This document shows, one piece after another, positions 17,165-23,704 of a stretch of DNA of 64,000 bases. Below the pieces are notes generated by a model that was not told the DNA's origin, searched no databases, and saw nothing but the letters and a program-made list of their open reading frames with translations. Both the position numbers and the translations under genes were made by a program. Positions within the stretch are counted from its first letter, which is position 1. Every line of letters starts with the position of its first letter. This stretch comes from Coprococcus_C hominis (GTDB lineage Bacteria > Bacillota > Clostridia > Lachnospirales > Lachnospiraceae), in NCBI RefSeq assembly GCF_020687505.1, contig NZ_JAJEQT010000001.1; one strand, written 5' to 3'.

Positions 17165-18175
17165 TTATACAATTTCATCGAAAAAACTTGCTTCATGCAG
17201 TATTGACATCAATGAATCATCCCCCTGCAGTGAAAGCGCCATAAACCCATATCCGTCGTTCATCCGTACAGACACGCCAAGCATATTTGCAATATCATCG
17301 CAGAAATGCCGCTCCGACATCGTCACGACCAGTCTTCTGCAAAATGCATGTTCTGCCAGCCTTACCGCTGCATCCAGCACATATCGCACATGATCATCAA
17401 AGCTTTCAAAACGCTCCACATACATCGTATCATCATAGATATCATAAGAAAACATACCTGCCAGACGTTCTTCCACCTGCCCGTCATCCATGTGCATACC
17501 ATCCTCATACACAGCTACCACATCTCCATTCTGGCAGCGATGTTCCATGCACATCTGCTCCAGATATTGCGGCGTACGATGCGCGTAAATCTGATATTTC
17601 TTTGCCAGTGCATCATTTACTTCTCCAGACAGATGCTCCAGTATATCTGCGCGTTCCTCATGCAGATCTTTCAGATTCTTCGTATAATATCCTTCCTCAC
17701 CAGAAAGATCATCCGGTACGACATCCTCGTCCTCCAGCTCTGCAATATCAATATCCAGTTCCAACGTATGAAATACCTTCTCAAAGCCAAGGCTCTCATA
17801 GTATTCTTCCCGTTCCGGCATCAAAAACGTAAACGCTCTGCCGTCCTTTTTCATATCTGCAAGCACGCGCTGCATCATTTTGTGCATGATGCCCTGCTCC
17901 CGATATTCCGGTTTCACAGCCACTCCGACTATGTAATAGCACAGTTCCTTTTTCCCTTCTACTTGCATCTCATAAGGATTCAGATGAATCATGCCTGCCA
18001 ACACATCCCCCTTATAAGCAAGTAAAATCTTATTTTGCTTACAAATCTCTGTAAAATAATAATCCGCAAATTCCTCCGGATCATCAAATATTTCATCCCA
18101 CATCTGTCGAACCTCAGCAAGCACCTCCGGTTCACCTTCAAAATATTTGAGCCTGCAACTGTCTCCGTCACTCAT
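17165..18175 (-). CDS. GNAT-family N-acetyltransferase
   Basis: 336 residues. The N-terminal ~140 residues form a GNAT fold: VAVKPEYREQGIMHKMMQRV is the acetyl-CoA pyrophosphate loop (a Q/RxxGxx-type motif) and FLMPEREEYYESLGFEKVF is the closing strand-helix. The remaining ~190 residues, rich in acid residues, are a second domain as in Eis-like two-domain acetyltransferases; substrate unknown. GGAGG lies upstream of ATG 18175. It follows ispF by 36 nt on the same strand and may share its transcript. Confidence 0.8.
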   Translation of the reverse strand: MSDGDSCRLKYFEGEPEVLAEVRQMWDEIFDDPEEFADYYFTEICKQNKILLAYKGDVLAGMIHLNPYEMQVEGKKELCYYIVGVAVKPEYREQGIMHKMMQRVLADMKKDGRAFTFLMPEREEYYESLGFEKVFHTLELDIDIAELEDEDVVPDDLSGEEGYYTKNLKDLHEERADILEHLSGEVNDALAKKYQIYAHRTPQYLEQMCMEHRCQNGDVVAVYEDGMHMDDGQVEERLAGMFSYDIYDDTMYVERFESFDDHVRYVLDAAVRLAEHAFCRRLVVTMSERHFCDDIANMLGVSVRMNDGYGFMALSLQGDDSLMSILHEASFFDEIV

Positions 18176-18211
18176 GAAACTAAAATATCCTCCTATATCT
18201 ATCTATTGTTT

Positions 18212-18778
18212 TTATCTTTTTGCACACCCCATGCATCCCATGCATGGATTGGCAGCATTTTCTACAGTATCATCTACCACACGCGAGCTTCGATAATCAA
18301 AATTATCGATTGTCTCAAGCAGGCAGATTGCCTGGGAACTGATTCCCTGTCCCTGCCCGGTAAATCCAAGACCTTCCTCTGTTGTCGCCTTGACATTAAC
18401 CTGATTTTTATCAATCTGCAGCCGTGCCGCAATGTTCTCCCGCATTGCATCAATATACGGCGCAAGCTTTGGTCGCTGCGCAATCACGGTTGCATCTACA
18501 TTTCCAATCACATAATTATTTGCATCCAGAAGCTTCCGCACTTCCTCCAGAAGCCGCATACTGTCCGCGCCTTCGTAAGCCGGATCGGTATCTGGGAAAT
18601 GTTTTCCGATATCTCCCAAAGCTGCAGCTCCAAGCAGCGCATCCATAATCGCATGCACCAGCACATCCGCATCCGAATGTCCAAGCAGACCTTTCTCATA
18701 CGGGATCTCCACGCCTCCCAAAATCAGGCGGCGTCCCTCGACTAATTTATGCACATCATATCCCATGCCAACTCTCAT
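18212..18778 (-). CDS. ispF: 2-C-methyl-D-erythritol 2,4-cyclodiphosphate synthase with Cys-rich tail
   Basis: 188 residues. IspF catalyses the fifth step of the non-mevalonate isoprenoid pathway, forming the cyclic diphosphate with release of CMP. Family marks are GMGYDVHKL (metal Asp8 and His10), LLGHSDADVLVHAIMDALLG (metal His), FPDTDPAYEGADSM, and KATTEEGLGFTGQGQG. The enzyme is usually about 157-160 residues. Here about 28 residues follow the normal end, closing with CMGCMGCAKR, which is unusual. AAAGGAG precedes the ATG. No other MEP-pathway gene is in the window. Confidence 0.95.
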   Translation of the reverse strand: MRVGMGYDVHKLVEGRRLILGGVEIPYEKGLLGHSDADVLVHAIMDALLGAAALGDIGKHFPDTDPAYEGADSMRLLEEVRKLLDANNYVIGNVDATVIAQRPKLAPYIDAMRENIAARLQIDKNQVNVKATTEEGLGFTGQGQGISSQAICLLETIDNFDYRSSRVVDDTVENAANPCMGCMGCAKR

Positions 18779-18902
18779 GGTTCCTACGCTCCTTTATATC
18801 AGGCAAAATTAAAGTATCGTACTATAATCTATCATATTTGCCCCATATATGCAAACGTTTCCTTTTCTCATGGTTAGAATTGCCACAATTTGTTTTTCTA
18901 TA

Positions 18903-18931
18903 TTTACGAATCTGTCATTTCATTGTAAAAT
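18903..18931 (+). promoter_or_regulatory. Predicted promoter for the Gly-rich membrane protein
   Basis: TTTACG (18903-18908), 17-bp spacer, TAAAAT (18926-18931), about 65 nt before the start codon. The -35 matches consensus at four of six positions. Confidence 0.45.
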
Positions 18932-18996
18932 GTCACTATCACAGTCATAGAGAAAAATGTACTGTACAAATTTATACATAATGAGGAGGGTTTATT

Positions 18997-20031
18997 ATGG
19001 GAAGATCCGGCGGCGGTGGCGGCGGCTTTAGCAGCGGCGGTCACGGTGGCGGCAGTCATCATGGTGCAAGTTTCAGCGGCGGTGGCGGTAGCTTTCGCAG
19101 CAGTGGTTCACGCGGAGGCGGTTTTGGCGGTGGTCCAAGGCCTCACGGTCCCGGTCCGGGACCTAGACCATACGACGATTACGGTCCGGGGCCACATTAC
19201 TATCATGGAGGTCCGGGCATGCCACCACCTCCACCACCGAGAAGAAGATATTATGGAGGCAGAACAACTTACGTATATTCAAACGGCAGTAGCGGCGGTG
19301 CATTTGTTACTATAATCATGCTCATGCTCGTCCTGATCGTATTCTCTTTCTATATGCAGTTTAAAGGTGGATATACAGGCGACACACTCAGCGATAACCG
19401 TATTTCCGAATACGCAGAAGATCAGTATAATACAATATTCAGCGGTCGCGAGGACGGACTGCTCCTGGTCGTAGATGAAAACGACAATGGTCAGTTCAAA
19501 TATGGTGTCAAAGCCAATGCACTTATGGATACATACATTAACAGTATGATCTCCGCATATCAGAATAACTACAATGATGATCTCGGTATCCAGTTAAAGG
19601 GCATGCTGGAAGACACATTGGAAATCATGAAGCAGGATGGCATCTCAAAAATCAAATCCGACAAGGCATTTGACTCTCACTGCTATCGGGATGATTTAAA
19701 CTGGATTGATACAAAGAACAACGTCGTAACCGGCGCACAGGAATTCTACGATGCAACCGGTATCCAGTTCTATGTAATGTTCGTAAAGACTCGTACCATC
19801 GCCAAGGCAACGAATCATTCTGCCGGCGTATTCAAGGTACTGATCATCGCAGCAGCGGTTGTCATCGTCGTATGTATCCTCTTCTCATGGTGGAAGAAGC
19901 GTACCGCACAGAAGAACAAGGAGCAGGAGGACTTAGAGCGTACATTAAAGACACCGCTTGAAACCTTTGGTTCCACACCGATGGATGATTTAAAGGCTAA
20001 ATACGATAATCAGGATAATAACCAGTCATAA
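18997..20031 (+). CDS. Gly-rich two-pass membrane protein of unknown function
   Basis: 344 residues, GAGGAGGG before the ATG. Residues 1-95 are extremely Gly/Ser/His/Pro-rich with a PPPPPPRRR run and no obvious fold. A membrane segment follows at about 102-122 (FVTIIMLMLVLIVFSFYMQF). The extracytoplasmic or loop domain of about 150 residues (YAEDQYNTIFSGREDGLLLV and onwards to FYDATGIQFYVMFVKTRTIA) resembles the TPM-type fold only loosely. A second membrane segment lies at about 275-295 (FKVLIIAAAVVIVVCILFSW), then a charged cytoplasmic tail. No signal for a surface anchor is seen. It is flanked by its own promoter and terminator. Confidence 0.75.
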   Translation: MGRSGGGGGGFSSGGHGGGSHHGASFSGGGGSFRSSGSRGGGFGGGPRPHGPGPGPRPYDDYGPGPHYYHGGPGMPPPPPPRRRYYGGRTTYVYSNGSSGGAFVTIIMLMLVLIVFSFYMQFKGGYTGDTLSDNRISEYAEDQYNTIFSGREDGLLLVVDENDNGQFKYGVKANALMDTYINSMISAYQNNYNDDLGIQLKGMLEDTLEIMKQDGISKIKSDKAFDSHCYRDDLNWIDTKNNVVTGAQEFYDATGIQFYVMFVKTRTIAKATNHSAGVFKVLIIAAAVVIVVCILFSWWKKRTAQKNKEQEDLERTLKTPLETFGSTPMDDLKAKYDNQDNNQS

Positions 20032-20061
20032 CGGTGAATCCGAATTTGCCAATTTGATTTA

Positions 20062-20116
20062 AAAGAAAAAAGGGAATGTTTCCATGTAATTCATGAAAAC
20101 ATTCCCTTTTCTTTTA
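20062..20116. terminator. Strong bidirectional terminator
   Basis: AAAAAGGGAATGTTT plus CCATG folds against CATGAAAACATTCCCTTTT, followed by CTTTT. It separates the Gly-rich membrane protein from the convergent 3D-domain gene and reaches the latter's stop codon. Confidence 0.85.
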
Positions 20117-21016
20117 CCATGCAGTTGCAATATCTAACTGATTTGGATTTGACGCTGCAAATCCGCCTGTATCTACTACTATCGCTGTACCAAGGCTGCT
20201 CTCTACAAGCGATCCTCTTGGATGTGTGTTCAGATCTGCGGCAACCATAACATAATCACCGTACATTTTTACGCCATCCTCGCGAACCCAATACTGCCCT
20301 GGAATTCCCATTCCCTGCATCGTTGCTACGACACCATTCATATTCAAGTTGTAATACGTTTCTTTTCCGCTTGGTCCGTAGTTTACACCCTTGGATGCAG
20401 TCAGCTTTCCGTCTCCGGTCTGATTTGTATATGTAGTCACATATGTCTGTGCATTTTGTGCGGTTTTTAAAACTGCCTTCTCTGCATAATATGTCTCTAC
20501 CGTCTTCAGGAATTCATCATAATTGTCGCGAACTGCCAATACCTTGTCTCGCTCGTCGCTCGCCATCAGTGACGGCTTGATCTCAACTGGTAATGACTTT
20601 ACATGTGCGATGAACTCCGAATATACCGGATTCGTCCGTGCTTCGACCATCGTCTGAAGCATGCTTCTGTCTGCAACCGATGTTTCTTCTATCATATTTG
20701 TCACATTCATATTTGTCTGAAACTTCGGTGTGAGTTTTGCTACATCAGTCGTTACAGCCTTTGTCATATCATTCCCAATACTCTCTGTAACTTTCGCTGC
20801 CTGAACAGCTTCCCCGATGCGCTCCTGCGTTGTAACTGCTGCAAGCACCATAGACTCTGTTGTCATTGCCGGTGCCGGAGCTTCTGCAAGTACCTCTGTT
20901 ACCTTCTCATTTGTTGTGCTATTGGCTTTGTAATCTTCCAATAATGTTGGTGCGTATAAACATACTGCTAAGATCATCACAAATCCTATCATTAGCTTGT
21001 CGATGTTTAACCTCAT
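20114..21016 (-). CDS. Secreted 3D-domain (double-psi beta-barrel) protein
   Basis: 300 residues. An N-terminal hydrophobic segment at about 7-24 (KLMIGFVMILAVCLYAPTLL) is a signal peptide or anchor. The middle ~170 residues are helical without a recognised domain. The C-terminal ~90 residues resemble the 3D domain of cell-wall-active proteins (ATMQGMGIPGQYWVREDGVK, MVAADLNTHPRGSLVESSLG, then IVVDTGGFA with the Asp of the 3D triad). Such domains are found in lytic transglycosylase-like and resuscitation-type proteins. A role in cell-wall turnover is likely, but no catalytic proof is visible. AAGGAG precedes ATG 21016. Confidence 0.7.
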   Translation of the reverse strand: MRLNIDKLMIGFVMILAVCLYAPTLLEDYKANSTTNEKVTEVLAEAPAPAMTTESMVLAAVTTQERIGEAVQAAKVTESIGNDMTKAVTTDVAKLTPKFQTNMNVTNMIEETSVADRSMLQTMVEARTNPVYSEFIAHVKSLPVEIKPSLMASDERDKVLAVRDNYDEFLKTVETYYAEKAVLKTAQNAQTYVTTYTNQTGDGKLTASKGVNYGPSGKETYYNLNMNGVVATMQGMGIPGQYWVREDGVKMYGDYVMVAADLNTHPRGSLVESSLGTAIVVDTGGFAASNPNQLDIATAW

Positions 21017-21039
21017 CTAATCACTCCTTTTCCAAAACC

Positions 21040-21056
21040 GTTTGTTCGCAACAAAC
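21040..21056. promoter_or_regulatory. Perfect 7-bp-arm palindrome in the 3D-protein leader
   Basis: GTTTGTT-CGC-AACAAAC between the promoter and the ribosome binding site. It could be an operator or an RNA hairpin controlling translation. Confidence 0.4.
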
Positions 21057-21063
21057 TTCCCCT

Positions 21064-21092
21064 ATTTAACATCATGTTTGTTAACTTGTCAA
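21064..21092 (-). promoter_or_regulatory. Predicted promoter for the 3D-domain protein
   Basis: Perfect TTGACA (21092-21087), 17-bp spacer, TTAAAT (21069-21064) on the minus strand. Confidence 0.65.
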
Positions 21093-21239
21093 TACATTTT
21101 TGAAATTTTTTAGAAATATTTGAAACATTTTTGTAACATTTTTCGATGTTTTGTCACAATTAATCACATTTCCTGCATTATTTACATATTTTAGAACAGC
21201 ATCCGAACGGATTCGACAACCGCGCATCGACAAAAAGGC

Positions 21240-21274
21240 ACAAAAAAATCTCATGCCATTTCTGACATGAGATT
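21240..21274 (-). terminator. Terminator after the tRNA-Val/tRNA-Met unit
   Basis: AATCTCATG (21274-21266 read on the minus strand) pairs with CATGAGATT (21255-21247), followed by seven T on the minus strand. Confidence 0.75.
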
Positions 21275-21319
21275 CTATTTGCACATTCTATTCTATATAG
21301 AATTTCAGGCATAAAAAAA

Positions 21320-21393
21320 TAGCGGAAGGGGGATTTGAACCCTCGACACCACGGGTATGAACCGTGTGCTCTAGCCAACTGAGCTATTCCGCC
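21320..21393 (-). tRNA. tRNA-Met (anticodon CAT)
   Basis: A 74-nt cloverleaf. The anticodon stem-loop is CACGG-TTCATAC-CCGTG, the T-arm has GGGTTCAAATCCC, and the acceptor is GGCGGAA/TTCCGCT with discriminator A. The terminal G-U pair fits an elongator tRNA-Met of the Bacillus type. CCA is not encoded. Confidence 0.93.
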
Positions 21394-21400
21394 ATAAAAA

Positions 21401-21473
21401 TGGGACCTATAGGGCTCGAACCTATGACCCTCTGCTTGTAAGGCAGATGCTCTCCCAGCTGAGCTAAGATCCC
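21401..21473 (-). tRNA. tRNA-Val (anticodon TAC)
   Basis: A 73-nt cloverleaf with anticodon arm TCTGC-CTTACAA-GCAGA and acceptor GGGATCT/AGGTCCC, discriminator A. It is first in a two-tRNA transcript with tRNA-Met 7 nt downstream. Confidence 0.93.
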
Positions 21474-21508
21474 ATTCGTTTTTGTGTTGTTTGCTCAACA
21501 CTCTTGCT

Positions 21509-21537
21509 ATTTTACATACCTTGCTTCCATTTGTCAA
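21509..21537 (-). promoter_or_regulatory. Predicted promoter for tRNA-Val/tRNA-Met
   Basis: Perfect TTGACA (21537-21532), 17-bp spacer, TAAAAT (21514-21509) on the minus strand, about 35 nt before the tRNA. Confidence 0.75.
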
Positions 21538-21603
21538 GCATTTTCTTGAATTTTTTAACATGTTTTTTTCAGATGCTCTGAAGCCCGCATATTTACGTGG
21601 TTT

Positions 21604-22551
21604 TTAGATGCATCCAATCGAGCGCAAAATAAAGATCCACAAGGTAAGTGTCACAGACGACAGCAATGTCGTAAGCACAATAACATTGGAAGTCAGGATA
21701 TCATCGTTGTCCATATTCTTCGCCATGACATAACAGCTCACCGTCGTCGGGGATGCCAGCATGATCAAAATTGCTACCATCTCACTCGGTGCAAATCCGA
21801 ACTTATATGCAAATGGTAAAAACACGAGTGGCAATCCGATCAGTTTGATAAAAGTTGCACCAAGGGCAGGCTTGAGTCTGGCAATCGCCTGTTTCGTGTC
21901 AAACCCGGCACCCACCGCCAGCAATGCAATCGGTGTTGCAGTCTGCGCAACATAATTGAGTGTCCGTGCCGGAATCGTCGGGATTGGCAACCGTACCAGT
22001 GATGCGATCAGTCCCAGAACAATTCCTATAATAATTGGATTTTTCGCAATGTTGATACAAGCGTTCTTGATTTTACCATAATCTTTATTTGCCTCTGTAT
22101 TTGCATTAAATACCAATATAATGACTGATAATATATTGAAGAACGGAACTGCCGCCACGATCATAAGCGGTGTCATGCCGATCTCCCCACAGATATTCTC
22201 CACAAATGCAACACCCAGGATTGCCGCACTTCCACGCGCACCTGCCTGTGCAAACGCACCCACCATTGTCTTGTCCTTCAGGGTAAGCTTTGCAATGCCC
22301 CACACAAGAAAGAACATAATGATCGTCACAATCATACAGAACAGGAAGAACTTTACATTCATATCCTTTCTCACATCGGAACCTGCAATATCCCGGAACA
22401 GCATAACCGGAAGTGCGACAATAAACACATATTTATTCGCCACCCGTACAAATTCGTCCGTCAGAAAACCGATCCTTCTTAATATATATCCTAACAGAAT
22501 AATCAGGAAAATCGGAATCGTCACATTCACACTAAATATAAAATTATCCAT
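21604..22551 (-). CDS. AEC-family (auxin efflux carrier-like) transporter
   Basis: 315 residues from ATG 22551, chosen for AGAGG 9-10 nt upstream; an in-frame ATG at 22599 lacks a site. About ten hydrophobic segments in the two five-helix halves typical of the family: the first half includes VNVTIPIFLIILLGYILRRI and the second begins near LNYVAQTATPIALLAVGAGF, which carries the conserved small-residue cluster. Members export or exchange organic acids such as malate or malonate and some amphiphiles; the substrate here is unknown. Inner membrane. The gene stands alone between two tRNA loci. Confidence 0.88.
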   Translation of the reverse strand: MDNFIFSVNVTIPIFLIILLGYILRRIGFLTDEFVRVANKYVFIVALPVMLFRDIAGSDVRKDMNVKFFLFCMIVTIIMFFLVWGIAKLTLKDKTMVGAFAQAGARGSAAILGVAFVENICGEIGMTPLMIVAAVPFFNILSVIILVFNANTEANKDYGKIKNACINIAKNPIIIGIVLGLIASLVRLPIPTIPARTLNYVAQTATPIALLAVGAGFDTKQAIARLKPALGATFIKLIGLPLVFLPFAYKFGFAPSEMVAILIMLASPTTVSCYVMAKNMDNDDILTSNVIVLTTLLSSVTLTLWIFILRSIGCI

Positions 22552-22672
22552 TGTTTTTTCCTCTTTAAAAATCTTTTTGCATTGCCTAGTGTACCACACC
22601 CGTCGACAAATTCCAAGAAATGGCGCTATTTTCCTATATTTTTCGGCATTTTAAATTTTTTATAAAAAGTTG

Positions 22673-22701
22673 TTGACAACCACCCCTGCTTTATGTATAA
22701 T
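22673..22701 (+). promoter_or_regulatory. Consensus promoter for the seven-tRNA array
   Basis: Perfect TTGACA (22673-22678), 17-bp spacer, perfect TATAAT (22696-22701). It is 41 nt before tRNA-Pro. Confidence 0.88.
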
Positions 22702-22742
22702 AACACTTGCGTTGAGACGAGGCAGACAAATAAATGCCTTAT

Positions 22743-22817
22743 CGGGGTGTGGCTCAGTTTGGCTAGAGCGCCTGATTTGGGATCAGGAGGTCGCAGGTTC
22801 GAGTCCTGTCACCCCGA
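22743..22817 (+). tRNA. tRNA-Pro (anticodon TGG)
   Basis: 75 nt; anticodon arm CCTGA-TTTGGGA-TCAGG, acceptor CGGGGTG/CACCCCG, discriminator A. Confidence 0.94.
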
Positions 22818-22850
22818 CTTAATATCTTCTCTTCGCCAAGCTCAGATTAA

Positions 22851-22921
22851 GCGGGTGTAGTTCAATGGTAGAACACTAGCCTTCCAAGCTAGATACGTGG
22901 GTTCGATTCCCATCACCCGCT
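22851..22921 (+). tRNA. tRNA-Gly (anticodon TCC)
   Basis: 71 nt; anticodon arm CTAGC-CTTCCAA-GCTAG, acceptor GCGGGTG/CACCCGC, discriminator T. Confidence 0.94.
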
Positions 22922-22961
22922 CTTTATTTTGCAAATACATTTCGTGTATGCAAGATATTAT

Positions 22962-23035
<74 letters not shown>

Positions 23036-23049
23036 TTTTTATATTATAT

Positions 23050-23124
23050 GGTGGGTATGGCGCAGTTGGCTAGCGCGCCAGATTGTGGCTCTGGAGGCCG
23101 AGGGTTCGAGTCCCTCTATCCACC
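23050..23124 (+). tRNA. tRNA-His (anticodon GTG)
   Basis: Anticodon arm CCAGA-TTGTGGC-TCTGG, acceptor GTGGGTA/TATCCAC. An encoded G at 23050 can serve as the G-1 opposite C73, as required for histidyl-tRNA. Confidence 0.93.
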
Positions 23125-23166
23125 CTCTTCTTTTAGATTGCAGGCTTTGCAAGAGTAGGTTTTTAA

Positions 23167-23238
23167 TGGGCTATCGCCAAGCGGTAAGGCACAGGACTTT
23201 GACTCCTGCATTCGTTGGTTCGAATCCAACTAGCCCAG
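23167..23238 (+). tRNA. tRNA-Gln (anticodon TTG)
   Basis: 72 nt; anticodon arm CAGGA-CTTTGAC-TCCTG, acceptor TGGGCTA/TAGCCCA, discriminator G. Confidence 0.93.
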
Positions 23239-23254
23239 CTTTTTTATTTTATAT

Positions 23255-23327
23255 GGGCCACTAGCTCAGTCGGTAGAGCACTTGACTTTTAATCAAGTTG
23301 TCGGGGGTTCGATTCCCCCGTGGCTCA
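23255..23327 (+). tRNA. tRNA-Lys (anticodon TTT)
   Basis: 73 nt; anticodon arm CTTGA-CTTTTAA-TCAAG, acceptor GGGCCAC/GTGGCTC, discriminator A. Confidence 0.94.
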
Positions 23328-23371
23328 CTCTTTGGCAGATGAATTCATCTGCTAATTTTTTATTCATACAT

Positions 23372-23390
23372 ATGCGGGTGTGGCGGAATT
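23372..23390 (+). repeat. 19-bp copy of the tRNA-Leu 5' end
   Basis: ATGCGGGTGTGGCGGAATT occurs here and again at 23575-23593, where it forms the start of the intact tRNA-Leu. Identity stops abruptly after the final TT; here TTCGCGAAAG follows instead of GGCAGACGCG. Confidence 0.85.
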
Positions 23391-23537
23391 TTCGCGAAAG
23401 CTACAAGCCATGCCAGCTGGAAGTAACGAGACCGATGGGAGTTTGCTCACAGGAGGTCGCAGTTACGACAGATGATAGGGCGACAGCCCGTGACCGAAGT
23501 AAGCGCAGCTTACGGAGGGGCATGGATTCAGCTTTCG
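23374..23537 (+). ncRNA. Candidate multi-stem structured RNA with a tRNA-Leu-matching 5' segment
   Basis: No tRNA can be formed after the 17-nt tRNA-Leu-like start. Instead the sequence folds into a closed multi-branch structure. The outer stem is CGAAAGCT (23395-23402) with AGCTTTCG (23530-23537). The next is CCATGCC (23408-23414) with GGCATGG (23519-23525). Inside are GTAAC/GTTAC (23423-23427, 23462-23466) continued by GACC/GGTC (23430-23433, 23455-23458), GGGC/GCCC (23478-23481, 23486-23489), and GTAAGC/GCTTAC (23499-23504, 23508-23513). A 5' segment matching DNA elsewhere, followed by such a scaffold, recalls HEARO/omega RNAs of IscB elements, which may occur without their ORF. That identification is an inference. 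It could instead be a tRNA-Leu copy broken by a small mobile sequence. It lies in the tRNA operon and would be transcribed with it. Confidence 0.45.
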
Positions 23538-23576
23538 TTCTTTCATATTATAATATATTAATTTCACAATTCACAT

Positions 23577-23658
23577 GCGGGTGTGGCGGAATTGGCAGAC
23601 GCGCTAGATTTAGGTTCTAGTGGGCAACCCCGTGCAGGTTCAAGTCCTGTCACCCGCA
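23577..23658 (+). tRNA. tRNA-Leu (anticodon TAG)
   Basis: 82 nt with a short variable arm; anticodon arm CTAGA-TTTAGGT-TCTAG, acceptor GCGGGTG/CACCCGC, discriminator A. It is the last tRNA of the array. Confidence 0.94.
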
Positions 23659-23664
23659 TTCCAT

Positions 23665-23696
23665 AAAAAAGCAAGAGTTTGAACTCTTGCTTTTTT
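23665..23696. terminator. Bidirectional terminator, tRNA array / ChW exoprotein
   Basis: AAAAAAGCAAGAGTT (23665-23679) pairs with AACTCTTGCTTTTTT (23682-23696). T-tracts are available on both strands. It ends the tRNA array and lies just after the stop of the minus-strand exoprotein. Confidence 0.88.
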
Positions 23697-23704
23697 TATC
23701 TCTG

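Noticed and set aside
21178..21561. Minus-strand protein frame across the tRNA-Val and tRNA-Met genes
   Set aside because: It runs through two clear tRNA genes and their promoter.
23372..23460. A second tRNA-Leu gene
   Set aside because: Only the first 17 nt match; no anticodon arm, T-arm or acceptor 3' strand follows.
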